Shown here: piece by piece, positions 24,440 to 36,086 of the stretch
Layout of the letters: each line of letters begins with the position of its first letter
Position numbering within the stretch: position 1 is the first letter of the stretch
DNA from: Liolophura sinensis
Lineage: Eukaryota; Mollusca; Polyplacophora; Chitonida; Chitonidae
DNA length: 64,000 nt
Assembly: GCF_032854445.1 (NCBI RefSeq)
Contig: NC_088298.1
Location: forward strand, 21,725,295-21,789,294
Direction: 5' to 3'
Made by a program: the position numbers and the translations under genes
Notes under the pieces: model-generated
The model's database searches: none
Told to the model about the DNA's origin: nothing
The model's input: only the letters and a program-made list of their open reading frames with translations

Positions 24440-24660
24440 TACTATATTCCTTCTAATCTTTAGGAAAAATAGATGTAGAGCTAAAAGCAAATAATTATAT
24501 TTCTCTCTCATTTTTTTTCTTTAAAAAGTAAAGACATGAATATGTTTGTCATTAGACGTAGTACCCATGTGAAAAAAAACTTAATATTCCTAATACTGTT
24601 ACATGTATATTGATTAAAAAGAGCAAACCAGGTCTCCCAAAAACTAAGAGAATTACGGTA
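24440..24660. mobile_element. TIR family B element (MITE-like), 221 bp
   Basis: Left end TACTATATTCCTTCTAATCT and right end ACTAAGAGAATTACGGTA are imperfect inverted repeats. The interior AAAGTAAAGACATGAATATG and AATATTCCTAATACTGTTAC aligns with the copy at 54171-54379. It has no coding capacity. Confidence 0.75.
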
Positions 24661-26920
24661 TTGTTAGCCTAGCCAACTGCCACATGTAGGTTGTGATCCA
24701 TCACAAATTCTGAAAGTTGTAGTCTCAATCCACTTCACAATAACGCCATGAACACAGGCATATTAATTTTTCACTACTAGAATGGTGTTTAATAGATCCC
24801 ATATATGCATGTAATTGATCCAAAGTCTGATGGGAAATTAAAAAGTTTGTCCGTGTAGCTACAACATAGAAAACTGGCAAAGTTCGGGCGAAATTAAATA
24901 TTACAATAGTTTAAAAATCAGTGAAGTACATGCATGCAAGAATCGTCAGCCAATCGACCGGTATTAAACACAAAAAACAGATTGCATATTTGGAAAGCGC
25001 TAATTTACCCATGCATGTCATATAAAAGATCTTCTTTTGTCTGTTATATGATGGGTATCAGTGTAGAAGTCATCGAGCTAGGAGTTCAAATCCCAAGGCG
25101 ACTGACAAATTGAAATGTCTACTGAAAGTCTTGACCTGAATTAATTCACTCAGATGCAGAAGAAAAAGAAGCCTTAATTACTCTGTGCTAAGGACATATT
25201 GGCTCCATTTGTCATTACCTACAATTGCCTAAATCTTTCATGCACACATGTGCCAGACGGAAAGTATAAATTTTAATTAACACCCATGTTAAAAATACCA
25301 TGTTTTGTCTGGCAGTTTTAATTATAACAGAAAAGCCATAAAGACAGACTATTAACATTTGACTCTTAACAGCTCTGTCTAATACTAATGTCTAAGGACA
25401 GAGTTTTAACACAAAATTTGACATTAAGAATTCAGAGTTGTATAATGAAATAAAAATATTCGTCTCACATGTTCCAATCAAGAACTCATCAAAACTTCAA
25501 CCAGTTTTGATAACCTCCGTGTTCAACAATCTTCCAAAATCCAGTGTGGAAAAAGTTCTGTTTAACACTTTTTCTTGTTTGATTAGAACGCATGATCACA
25601 GGTACAAAACATTGATCACATCACTGATGTGGTCCGTATTGTACTGTAAAGAACTTAATATTCACTGGAATTTATTTTCGCGGATTTTCTCCAAAAATAT
25701 GTTCGCAGGAATTAATTTTTGCGTATTTAAGAGAATAATGAAAAAAAAAGGTCTTAAAATCTTCCAAGATATAATATGGCCGAAATTATTCAAGCACATA
25801 AAACAGTTATCATCATGGGTGGCTTTAATCCTCCTGTGATTTCTGGGGTCTCGCTAATCCTCGCTAATCAGAGATTAAAACAATTTGGGATGTATTATCA
25901 CTACGTAAGAAGATAATTTTCGCACCTACCGTGAGCAGTACTCAAACAAATGTCACTTTTTTCGAACCATTTCAAACAACTGGCATAGTGACCTGTCACC
26001 TTTTGAGCAGTTCACCATGTATCATAGCGCGTGTCAGAGCAACATTCATTAGAAGCCAGCACGTGCTGGTTATCTACTTTTCCTTCACTTTACCGAAGAC
26101 TAATCAAACTAAAGACGACTAAACTCCGACACTGTTATATACATACAAAGCCTTAGCCCCAGAGTTTGTATATATTTAAGCCATAATTTCCCTTTCCTGC
26201 TGTTAAAACATTTAGCTTGCCCGTCTGGCTTTCTTAGCGCAACTCCCGACAGCCTTCAAACCATTTCAATTCATTATTACTACTGCCTGTAGTATATGAT
26301 TCAATACTGGATATTTTTCGCCGGAATTATTTTTTGCGGTAAATTATTGACCGCGAAATCCGCAACAATTAGTTCTATGCGAAGTATTAAGTACTTCACA
26401 GTACTGACAATTTTGCAAAGATCCAACGACTGACATCAGATATACACATATCCACAGCACTGTTATCAGATCATGTCACCTCTTCATTATACACGTGAGT
26501 GAGGTGTCATACTATCATGATGCCTCCACCAGGACAAACAGTTCCCTTTTACTGACCGCAGGCTTAACAAACCACTCATTTACTCCATGCAACTGTAACG
26601 TAGCCATGGTTACCACAGTTGGGTTTTAAGAGCAGGCAGGTTCTCACTGGCAAGATCCAACCAATTACAGCTGCCATTGTGATTAAGGTTAATATCTCTC
26701 CCGTAAACTGGCGCGGAATAAAGCACAGCCACGTCTGCTTACATCTTTCCACCTGCTGATGTAACAGAAGACTCGGCACTCCTTTTTTTCTTTTCTCTTC
26801 TGCTCCCAACAGACGGCGCCTTAATTATTATGTTTATCCTGGAATCTGGGGTATCACATTTTATTGTGCTATATCTCCGTTTTTTTTCTCAAATAAACTG
26901 CCAAATGTGTTTTATTACAT
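24661..26920. other. mostly unique stretch with CGCG-type repeat traces
   Basis: A 133-codon plus frame at 25438-25839 is the second longest here and is not recognised. It includes TTTATTTTCGCGGATTTTCT near 25670. A similar phrase, TTTTCGCCGGAATTATTTTT, lies near 26314. These resemble a widespread invertebrate repeat with TTTTCGCG motifs, so the frame is probably repeat-derived. Confidence 0.35.
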
Positions 26921-26923
26921 TTT

Positions 26924-27016
26924 TTTATTTATTTGACTTGATTGGTGTTTTCCACCTAACTCAAGAATTTATATTTCACTTCTATGGCAGCAGCCAGCAT
27001 TATGGTGAGAGGAAGA
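26924..27016 (-). mobile_element. SINE family 1, 3' part only
   Basis: TTTATTTATTTGACTTGATT, then AACTCAAGAATTTATATTTC and CAGCCAGCATTATGGTGAGA. The copy stops in the middle region. Confidence 0.82.
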
Positions 27017-27430
27017 GTTTTATTACACAAGAGGTTCTACATTTAACGCTGCACAAATGACACCATAATTCAATGAATTGGAGCATTATTCGTAATTTGT
27101 CACCATAAGAAGGCTGACTATTAAGAACACACCATTACGTTAAATCTGAGTGCTAAATTGATGTTTTTTCAGTTCAACAAATATGTCTACGCAAAAACCA
27201 ACAGCTCTTAAAGATTATCTGTCATCTTGCTATCTGAACTCACATCATTTTCTGTTAGGTGTCGCTGTAATTGGTCAAAATCAGTTAAATTACATTAACT
27301 ATAGTGCAGATAGTTCAACAAAGCTCTAAATTGAGGTATATATATCGTCAAGGCAGCTCACCCTGGTTAATTCCTATACCTACGACAATACACAACATAG
27401 CCTCTCTGAGCTTCCTTAGGCCACACCAAA
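27017..27430. other. unique non-coding stretch
   Basis: Nothing recognised. Confidence 0.3.
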
Positions 27431-27592
27431 CTTAACTGCAGTTTTACACGTAGAGCACTTGTCTTTCCACACCAACTTGAAGTGCTGTTTTACACGCAGA
27501 CCACTTGTCTTTCCACACCAACTTGAAGTGCCGTTTTACATGCAGAGCACTTGTTTTTCCACACCAAATTAAACTGCTGTTTTACACGCAGA
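27431..27592. repeat. minisatellite, 46-bp unit, about 3.5 copies
   Basis: GTTTTACACG-type starts fall at 27441, 27487, 27533 and 27579, exactly 46 bp apart. The unit continues with GAGCACTTGTCTTTCCACAC and CAACTTGAAGTGCT. Confidence 0.95.
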
Positions 27593-27846
27593 GCTCTAGT
27601 TTTTTCAATGTCTGAGGAGGGTATAAAACCAAAACTTAAAAATCATCAAATTTCTTAGGTAAAATGTGGACTATCCCAGCAATTTTCCCTCTTCAAGCCA
27701 TATTTACATGATCAGACAGCTTTGAAAAAAATAGAAAAATCATAAGGATAACAAAATGAAAACTGTGGATTTTCAGTCTTACTTTTGTTCCAAATTTAAA
27801 TTTTTTTCATGTCTGATTGTCTGTAAAACAGTACATAGATTTGGAT
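27593..27846. other. unique spacer between arrays
   Basis: AT-rich, no repeat seen. Confidence 0.3.
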
Positions 27847-29530
27847 TTCTTGGTTAACCTGTCCCACATGTGATGCACGGATGTGCACCATGCTGGTGGA
27901 ATTCTTGGGTAACCTGTCCCACATGTGATACACGGATATGCAGCATGCTGGAGGAAATCTTGGGTAACCTGTCCCACATGTAATGCATGGATATGCACCA
28001 TGCTGGTGGAATTCTTGGGTAACCTGTCCCACATGTAATGCATGGATATGCACCATGCTGGTGGAATTCTTGGGTAACTTGTCCCACATGTGATGCACAG
28101 ATATGTAGCATGCTGGTGGAATTCTTGGGTAACCTGTCCCACATGTGATGAACGAATATGCAGCATGCTGGAGGAAATCTTGGGTAACCTGTCCCACATG
28201 TAATGCATGGATATGCACCATGCTGGAGGAAATCATGGGTAACCTGTCCCACATGTAATGCATGGATATGCACCATGCTGGTGGAATTCTTGGGTAACCT
28301 GTCCCACATGTGATGCATGGATATGCACCATGCTGGTGGAATTCTTGGGTAACCTGTCCCACATGTGATGCACGGATATGCACCATGCTGGTGGAATTCT
28401 TGGGTAACCTGTCCCACATGTGATGAACGGATATGCAGCATGCTGGAGGAAATCTTGGGTAACCTGTCCCACATGTAATGCATGGATATACACCATGCTG
28501 GAGGAAATCTTGGGTAACCTGTCCCACATGTAATGCATGGATATGCACCATGCTGGTGGAATTCTTGGGTAACCTGTCCCACATGTGATGCATGGATATG
28601 CACCATGCTGGTGGAATTCTTGGGTAACCTGTCCCACATGAGATGCACGGATGTGCACCATGCTGGTGGAATTCTTGGGTAACCTGTCCCACATGTGATG
28701 CACGGATATGCACCATGCTGGTGAAATCTTGGGTAACCTGTCCCACATGTGATGCACGGATGTGCACCATGCTGGTGGAATTCTTGGGTAACCTGTCCCA
28801 CATGTGATGCACGGATATGCACCATGCTGGTGGAATTCTTGGGTAACCTGTCCCACATGTGATGCACGGATATGCTCCATGCTGGTGGAATTCTTGGGTA
28901 ACCTGTCCCACATGTGATGCACGGATATGCTCCATGCTGGTGGAATTCTTGAGTAACCTGTCCCACATGTGATGCACGGATATGCTCCATGCTGGTGGAA
29001 TTCTTGGGTAACCTGTCCCACATGTGATGCACGGATATGCTCCATGCTGGTGGAATTCTTGAGTAACCTGTCCCACATGTGATGCACGGATAAGCACCAT
29101 GCTGGTGGAATTCTTGGGTAACCTGTCCCACATGTGATGCACGGATATGCAGCATGCTGGTGGAATTCTTGGGTAACCTGTCCCACATGTGATGCACGGA
29201 TATGCTCCATGCTGGTGGAATTCTTGAGTAACCTGTCCCACATGTGATGCACGGATAAGCACCATGCTGGTGGAATTCTTGAGTAACCTGTCCCACATGT
29301 GATGCACGGATATGCACCATGCTGGTGGAATTCTTGGGTAACCTGTCCCACATGTGATGCACGGATAAGCACCATGCTGGTGGAATTCTTGAGTAACCTG
29401 TCCCACATGTGATGCACGGATATGCGCCATGCTGGTGGAATTCTTGGGTAACCCGTCCCACATGTGATGCACGGATATGAACCATGCTGGTGGAATTCTT
29501 GGGTAACCTCTCCCACATGCACAGATATGT
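27847..29530. repeat. minisatellite, 55-bp unit, about 30 copies, open in three minus frames
   Basis: The unit is CCTGTCCCACATGTGATGCA, then CGGATATGCACCATGCTGGT, then GGAATTCTTGGGTAA. The minus strand of the unit has no stop in any frame, so overlapping frames of 616, 554 and 433 codons run through it. Since 55 is not divisible by three, each frame cycles through three unit readings and gives a 55-residue peptide period. Units vary at fixed spots: GCACC/GCTCC/GCAGC, GGTGG/GGAGG, GGGTAA/GAGTAA. At least one unit (near 28720) is one base short, which shifts the frame without closing it. I read this as a non-coding minisatellite. Confidence 0.93.
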
Positions 29531-29639
29531 ACAAGAATTAAGTCAAGACTACATCTTAAATGGTGCACACAATTAATTGGCCAAGTTTTATTGTAATTCG
29601 GGCACGAAGGGCCAATCTCAAAACTGTTTAAGGAGCTAT

Positions 29640-29737
29640 AGGTCACAGAATCGAATTCAGGTATAGCGCCCTTGACTGTAGTTTCAAATCAGCAAGGAAT
29701 ACCGCATAAAACACCAATCATATTTAAATAAATAAAA
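29640..29737 (+). mobile_element. SINE fragment between two minisatellites
   Basis: GGAATACCGCATAAAACACC then AATCATATTTAAATAAATAA matches the family 1 end and tail. The upstream part (TCGAATTCAGG and GTTTCAAATC) is too diverged to assign firmly. Confidence 0.6.
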
Positions 29738-29807
29738 AATCAGGAAGTAAAAGTGTCAGGTGCAACTGAACCTTCAGATTGCAGTGGTTAAAACTCCAGT
29801 CATTCTC

Positions 29808-31072
29808 GTTTCCTGCACCTAGAAATCTGAGTGGCTGTCGAGAATGTTAGTGCTTGCACACTGCGCTATGTTCCTGCACCTAGAAATCTGAGTGGCTGTT
29901 GAGAATGTAAGTGCTTGCACACTGCGCTATGTTCCTCCACCTAGAAATCTGAGTGGCTGTCGAGAATGTTAGTGCTTGCACACTGCGCTATGTTCCTGCA
30001 CCTAGAAATCTGAGTGGCTGTCGAGAATGTAAGTGCTTGCACACTGCGCTATGTTCCTGCACCTAGAAATCTAAATGGCTGTTGAGAATGTAAGTGCTTG
30101 CACACTGTGCTATGTTCCTGCACCTAGAAATCTGAGTGGCTGTCGAGAATGTAAGTGCTTGCACACTGCGCTATGTTCCTGCACCTAGAAATCTGAGTGG
30201 CTGTTGAGAATGTAAGTGCTTGCACACTGCGCTATGTTCCTGCACCTAGAAATTTGAGTGGCTGTTGACAATGTAAGTGCTTGCACACTGCGCTATGTTC
30301 CTGCACCTAGAAATCTGAGTTGCTGTTGAGAATGTAAGTGCTTGCTCACTGCACTATGTTCCTGCACCTAGAAATCTGAGTTGCTGTTGAGAATGTAAGT
30401 GCTTGCACACTGCGCTATGTTCCTGCACCTAGAAATCTGAGTTGCTGTTGAGAATGTAAGTGCTTGCACACTGCGCTATGTTCCTGCACCTAGAAATCTG
30501 AGTTGCTGTTGAGAATGTAAGTGCTTGCACACTGCGCTATGTTCCTGCACCTAGAAATCTGAGTAGCTGTTGAGAATGTAAGTGCTTGCTCACTGCACTA
30601 TGTTCCTGCACCTAGAAATCTGAGTGGCTGTTGAGAATGTAAGTGCTTGCACACTGCGCTATGTTCCTGCACCTAGAAATTTGAGTGGCTGTTGACAATG
30701 TAAGTGCTTGCACACTGCGCTATGTTCCTGCACCTAGAAATCTGAGTTGCTGTTGAGAATGTAAGTGCTTGCTCACTGCACTATGTTCCTGCACCTAGAA
30801 ATCTGAGTTGCTGTTGAGAATGTAAGTGCTTGCACACTGCGCTATGTTCCTGCACCTAGAAATTTGAGTGGCTGTTGACAATGTAAGTGCTTGCACACTG
30901 CGCTATGTTCCTGCACCTAGAAATCTGAGTTGCTGTTGAGAATGTAAGTGCTTGCTCACTGCACTATGTTCCAGCACCTAGAAATCTGAGTTGCTGTTGA
31001 GAATGTAAGTGCTTGCACACTGCGCTATGTTCCTGCACCTAGAAATCTGAGTGGCTGTTGAGAATGTAAGCT
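29808..31072. repeat. minisatellite, 61-bp unit, about 21 copies with 183-bp higher-order repeats
   Basis: The unit is TGTTCCTGCACCTAGAAATC, TGAGTGGCTGTTGAGAATGT, AAGTGCTTGCACACTGCGCT, A. Three subtypes (TTTGAGTGGCTGTTGACA; TGAGTTGCTG with GCTCACTGCAC; TGAGTTGCTG with GCACACTGCGC) recur in that order. Two 183-bp trimers lie back to back at about 30670-31030, and a related one starts near 30250. Confidence 0.95.
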
Positions 31073-31436
31073 GCGCTATAAGCACAAATCCAATAAATAA
31101 GTTATACACATGACAAATACATCTGTCGCACAGCGGACACATATATATATATCATTCAAGGATTTTATCGGCTTTAATTGTCCCGGTCCACACAGTAAGT
31201 GACAAAACAAATTAAATTTGATTTGGTTTAGCCTGTCCACTGTGACCTGACGCAGATTTAAGATCTAAAATAGTTTGGAATGAACTTTTTACACGTAACA
31301 GACATATGGCCATTGTCAGCTTATATATGAGAAGTATGTGTCCAACATATACATAGTGCTATGTATATGTAATACACAGAGCACTGTAAGCAAGGTATAG
31401 ATGAATCAGGGTTTAATATAGCTGGTACTTATTAGT
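31073..31436. other. spacer with short AT microsatellite
   Basis: A short AT run lies near 31139-31153. Otherwise unique. Confidence 0.35.
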
Positions 31437-31682
31437 AGCTAGATAAATTACAGCTTAGTGCTAATTAGCACACTTTAACACATTAAGCTAGATAAATTAC
31501 AGCTTAGTGCTAATTAGCACACTTTAACACATTAAGCTAGATAAATTACAGCTTACTGCTAATTAGCACACTTTAACACGTTAAGCTAGATAAATTACAG
31601 CTTATTGCTAATTAGCACACTTTAGCACATTAAGCTAGATAAATTACAGCTTATTGCTAATTAGCACATTTAAACACATTAC
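31437..31682. repeat. minisatellite, 49-bp unit, 5 copies
   Basis: AGCTAGATAAATTACAGCTT starts near 31437, 31486, 31535, 31584 and 31633. Each unit contains GTGCTAATTAGCAC, a palindrome. Confidence 0.95.
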
Positions 31683-31848
31683 AAATTATCATCCATCATG
31701 CCTATAGACTGTTTTCGCACATGTTCATATATCAGGCTATTTTATACACGTATACATAAGTATTTACTAATATCACTTATGTATCAAGATTATACACACT
31801 TCGAAGTATATTGCTTATCTACAATAATCAGGAAGACAATTAAATGAC

Positions 31849-32015
31849 TACTGTAAGTCTTCAACCTTTTCGCATGTTTGTACGGTGTTTATTCAAGCAT
31901 ATTCTGAAGGCAATACTCGCTGTAGATTGATAAAATTATACTTTTTGCGAAGTCCCAACATTGGCTAACCTAAGCAATGTAGTTTTGTTCCAAGATTAAA
32001 TCAAAAATGTGCATA
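31849..32015 (-). mobile_element. TIR family A element, one end missing
   Basis: Starts TACTGTAAGTCTTCAACCTT then TTCGCATGTTTG, followed by ATTCAAGCATATTCTGAAGG and TGTAGTTTTGTTCCAAGATT. The distal inverted end is not visible. Confidence 0.78.
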
Positions 32016-32074
32016 AAATGCACTAAAATTTGCCTTTCTATACCTGTGGAGGATCATGAATCCCCCAATCACCC

Positions 32075-32196
32075 ACCCCGCCGGGACCCCGCCGGGACTC
32101 TGCCAAGTTTCCTCCCACCATAATGCTGGCTGCCATCATTTAAGTGAAATAGTCTTGAGTACGGTGTAAATCACCAATCAAATACAAATATAAATT
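32075..32196 (+). mobile_element. 5'-truncated SINE family 1
   Basis: GGGACTCTGCCAAGTTTCCT, CCACCATAATGCTGGCTGCC, AAATAGTCTTGAGTACGGTG and AATCACCAATCAAATACAAA. A GCCGGGACCCC phrase is duplicated at its 5' edge. Confidence 0.85.
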
Positions 32197-33045
32197 AAGA
32201 AATCTAACAATTTTTACCATGGGTAATTCTACAGTATCAGTATCTTTTAGTGCAGGTCAAAGGTTTAACAAAGCACTTGCGTGTTAGATCACAAGAAGTC
32301 ATATATACAGTATGTGGAAATGTGTCCGGCATTGTGAATTTGTGTATATTTGCTTATAATAGGAGAGATGTAAGGGTTAGGGGTGGAGGTAAACTGAGGG
32401 AGACTACCTTTCGCTAAGTAGATGACAAACCCCCTGACTTTACTACAAAACCATTACTTAATCAGCAAGGGATGGATTTGAACTAATGTAACCTATATCA
32501 TTGGTAATTAAAAGACTTAACGGCTGCAGCGCCAAAACAACACTTTTGAGCTGTCCGAGTCTGGGTCAGCCAGATCTAAGTCCCCACCAAAACTCTTCCT
32601 CCAATAAACAATGGAAAAAGCCAATGACCCTGAGGAATAACCTAGTGCTGCACCCAATACAGCTTGTTGCCCAAATTGTCCCTAATCCCGACCACAAGTC
32701 ACTTCCATGTTCACGAAGCACCGTGTGGCCAGCATCAAATCCATCAATGTGTCCGATTCCACACCGATAAGAGTTATCTTAGGCTGGAGGAATAACTTAC
32801 GACAGATAAACCTGGATTGAGAAGGATCACCGAGATCTTCGGTCTCCGTGGCAAAGCTGCGGTTACCCCAGCATCGACAGAAGAGTATCAGTTTACTGTC
32901 ATTCGGAGGATGTGTGTGGGTTCTCACTGGGAACAGCTCATTAACAATAGGCAAAATTGTCGAAACAGTAAACGGATGTAAGGTGACCATGCAGTGAATA
33001 GGGATCCAGAAATGATATGTTACAGACACAGAAGCAATTTACATC
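32197..33045. other. unique, GC-balanced stretch
   Basis: About 32480-33000 is less AT-rich and carries overlapping open frames on both strands (plus 32501-32770, 89 codons; minus 32682-33029, 115 codons). Neither product is recognised. Confidence 0.35.
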
Positions 33046-33287
33046 TTTATTTGATTGGTGATTGGTTACTCAACAATATATCACTTGTACGAGGGCAGCC
33101 AATATTATGGTGGGAGGAAACCAGACAGAGCTCGGAGGAAACCCATGATCATCTGCAGGTTGCTGTCAGACTTTTCTCACATACATCTAGGAGAGGAGGC
33201 CAGCACAAGCTAGACTTGAACTCACAGTGACCGCATTGGCGAGAGGCTCCTAGGTCACTGTAACACTTCGGCCACAGAGACCCCCGG
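33046..33287 (-). mobile_element. SINE family 1, near full length
   Basis: CTTTATTTGATTGGTG, then TGGTGGGAGGAAACCAGACA, AGACTTGAACTCACAGTGAC, GCGAGAGGCTCCTAGGTCAC and CGGCCACAGAGACCCC. The internal ends are diverged (TCAACAATATATCACTTG). Confidence 0.9.
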
Positions 33288-33479
33288 CCATTCAATGAAA
33301 CCAGAAATGAATTTAAGGTGGTTATGCAATGAAGCCAGAAAATGATGCTACATCTCGAAATGCAATGATTAGGAAACCTGCCGAAAGCATCACTTTAATT
33401 TTGTCCATCAGCATATCAGCACGACACTCAACACACCATAATTACTGTGTTTCTAAAGTTTAGCATGTTTGAAGTCACA
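33288..33479. other. unique spacer, partly duplicated from upstream of the SINE
   Basis: TAAGGTGGTTATGCAATGAA and AGAAAATGATGCTACA resemble TAAGGTGACCATGCAGTGAA and AGAAATGATATGTTACA at about 32977-33025, on the other side of the SINE. Confidence 0.4.
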
Positions 33480-33670
33480 CATTTGCCTCATTCTAACTGA
33501 TTCATCCACTTTGTAGGGTCATTTAAGTTTTTCATGAAGTTAGATTTAATTTTAGCCTGATCAGAAAACTTAGGTTTTGGCATCAAACAGGTCAAAAGTA
33601 CATGTATCATTTAAATTTTTTTAAGTGCTTTTGAATGTGCATTTTACTTACTAAACTTTTGCAGAAATAA
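33480..33670. repeat. dispersed repeat family F, copy 2
   Basis: CTAACTGATTCATCCACTTT, GGTCATTTAAGTTTTTCATG, GGTCAAAAGTACATGTATCA and CTTTTGAATGTGCATTTTAC align with 14930-15115. Confidence 0.6.
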
Positions 33671-34432
33671 CTCAAATTTAATGACTTTCACCCTTAATTT
33701 ATCGTCTAGCTGGCAAAAATCATGAACTCTTCCATGCTCCTCCCCTACCCTCCTCAAGAACCCCCTATCAACCAACCAACCCTCTCTATCACCTCGCTAG
33801 CTGTAAACGCAGCCCTAGTTTTCTATTGACCTTCGACGACACAAAAAAGTCTACATGCCACAATGTACCCCTTTACCACTCCGTACTTAATGGGCTAATC
33901 TCGTCACTCTACACCAGCAGTTTATCCCAGGTCACAATAAAGCCTGTCTCCTAAACACCAAAAGAAGTGGCCAGCGAGGAAGATAATAATGTTAAATTTA
34001 TGATGACGGTCAGACACAGTGGAGCTGCAGATCCAGTTTATTGTTCTCCGAGGGTCATGTAACGATCAAACGATTCCAGTAAACGGAACTTGCTTGACAA
34101 TTCACGGCCATAACGTCAAGGGAAATCGAAAAGTTTACGATCGTTAGGGACAACAAAACAAACAGACACTGTGGAAACTGGGCCATGGATCACACATACA
34201 TCATTGTCCAGAGACGTTTTGCTTTTGGCTTGTATTGGTTGCACCTGAAAGCTAGCTGATCAAGTTGTATGTGTATAACAGTTTAAAAACAAGGATTCTT
34301 TGGACATGATTTGGAGCTAGCTGTTAGTGTTTCTCTTTCCCATTCAATTCTTCCCGCCAAAGTCCTGAATACCCAGAATCTGGGTATATGTCATTTACAT
34401 CCCCTGACATTTCCAGAAATAAAAAGAAAAAA
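33671..34432. other. unique non-coding stretch
   Basis: No gene or repeat recognised. Composition is balanced around 33900-34300. Confidence 0.35.
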
Positions 34433-35150
34433 TGGTTTCATGGAAATAGGTTCAGCATTTCAGGAAGAGCTGCATGGACAAAATCCACGTAAAAACCCAT
34501 TATTGCACTAAGTCCTTCAACAGTGGTAACTATAAAAACAATGCCACAATTGTCATTAAACTTATGTATGCACAAGTTTAAATTATTTATATGGTTTCAT
34601 GGAAATAGGTTCAGTACTTCAGGAAGTGTTGCATGGAAAAAATCCACGTAAAAACCCATTATTGCACTAAGTCCTTCAACAGTGGTAACTATAAAAACAA
34701 TGCCACAATTGTCATTAAACTTATGTATGCACAAGTTTAAATTATTTATATGGTTTCATGGAAATAGGTTCAGCACTTCAGGAAGTGTTGCATGGACAAA
34801 ATCTGAATGCATGGATAAGCACTATTACGCAACGTCCTAAATGAGCGTAATTATGAAAAAAAAAATACCCAATTACCATTAAAGTGAAGCAAACACAAGT
34901 TCAGATGTTAGGCAAGATGTATGGTAGGTTAACTGAAATTGGCACAGTAGTTTTGGAGAAGATGCATGGACAAATTCTGAATGCATGGATAAGCACAATT
35001 ATACCAAGTCCTAAATGGGCATAATTATGAAAATCATTACTCAATTGCCATTAAGTTTAAGCATACACAAGATGATGGGCAAGATGTATGGCAAGTTTCA
35101 TTGAAATTGGGGCACCAGTTTGGGAGGAGATACATGGATAAATTTGTCTC
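34433..35150. repeat. 159-bp tandem repeat leading into a GACA microsatellite
   Basis: TGGTTTCATGGAAATAGGTT begins at 34433, 34592 and 34751. The first two copies are nearly identical. Diverged relatives continue to about 35150 (TGCATGGACAAATTCTGAAT, GGCAAGATGTATGG). Such units ending in a GACAGACA run recur in mollusc genomes, by recollection. Confidence 0.85.
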
Positions 35151-35366
35151 TACACACAGACAGATGGACAGACAGACACATGGATGGACAGGCAGACAGA
35201 TGGATAGACAGATGGGCAGAGACAGACAGATGGATGGACAGACAGATATACAGACAGACACATGGGTGGACAGACAGACAGATGGACAGGCAGATGTACA
35301 GACACACAGATGGGCAGATAGATGTACAGACAGACAGGCAGACACACGGACGGACAGACAGATAAA
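35151..35366. repeat. GACA-type microsatellite
   Basis: Imperfect ACAGACAGATGG repeats. Several overlapping frames are open on both strands, giving Asp-Arg-Gln-Thr and Cys-Leu-Ser-Val peptides. These are repeat by-products. Confidence 0.95.
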
Positions 35367-36086
35367 CATACAAGGTGATTCCAGTTTATTCCACTAACTT
35401 CATAGAGAGGGGTATAAAAATGGTCAGTCAGGTAAATCTGGAAATTGCACATAAAGTACAACATAAGACCATTGTCTCTAATTGCCCACGGAACTGAATC
35501 TTATTAGAGTTGACCAGTGGCTGGTCAATGACACTTTCTGCATGAAACACTTCTCTGTTTTATCTGATCAAATCTGCGTGTAAAACTGAAGATTGGGCTT
35601 TTATTACTTTTGAGACTGTCAGACAATCAAGGATCAAAAGTATCCCTGTCACACTACAACTTCCTACGAAAGATGTGAATCAGCATAATCATGATCAAAG
35701 ATGTCTGGCAACAGTGCAAGATGGCGTCCGTTAATTGCAACGCACGATTCAAGAAGCTATCATATACGTCTGAAATTAACTCTAAAAGTATACCTTTTGC
35801 CGCAGCCATGCCAATTACCTTGGAAACCACAGTGTCAGCTGACAGATCAAACACTTAATCAGCAAAGACAAAAGATTTGTCAAAGAAACAGCCTGCTGCC
35901 ATGGTTAAATGGTGAGTTGAATTTAACAGATGGCACAAAGTCCTGTTCAAAATAGAAGATAATAGCTTTTGTGGATATTAGTGGTTCTTTTTGCTCTTTT
36001 ACTAACACTATAGTAATTTTAAAATCATGGGCTAGATAAGGAAGAACTGGACAAAAAAATGATATGTTTATGGAAATGTTTCTGAC
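35367..36086. other. unique non-coding stretch
   Basis: Nothing recognised. Confidence 0.3.

Noticed and set aside
24038-24511. 157-codon minus frame as a gene
   Set aside because: It starts inside a TIR family B element and contains a hairpin. No domain is recognised.
25438-25839. 133-codon plus frame as a gene
   Set aside because: No recognised domain, an AT-rich composition like the surroundings, and a CGCG-type repeat motif inside.
27796-29646. A 616-codon reading frame, plus 554- and 433-codon frames overlapping it on the minus strand
   Set aside because: All lie in the 55-bp array, every minus frame is open, and the unit is not a multiple of three. This is expected from a stop-free repeat and is not evidence of a gene.
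32682-33029. 115-codon minus frame as an exon
   Set aside because: Product not recognised, and the opposite strand is open too. Not enough evidence.
35037-35464. Cysteine-rich frames resembling small secreted peptides
   Set aside because: They come from the GACA microsatellite, which is open in several frames on both strands.
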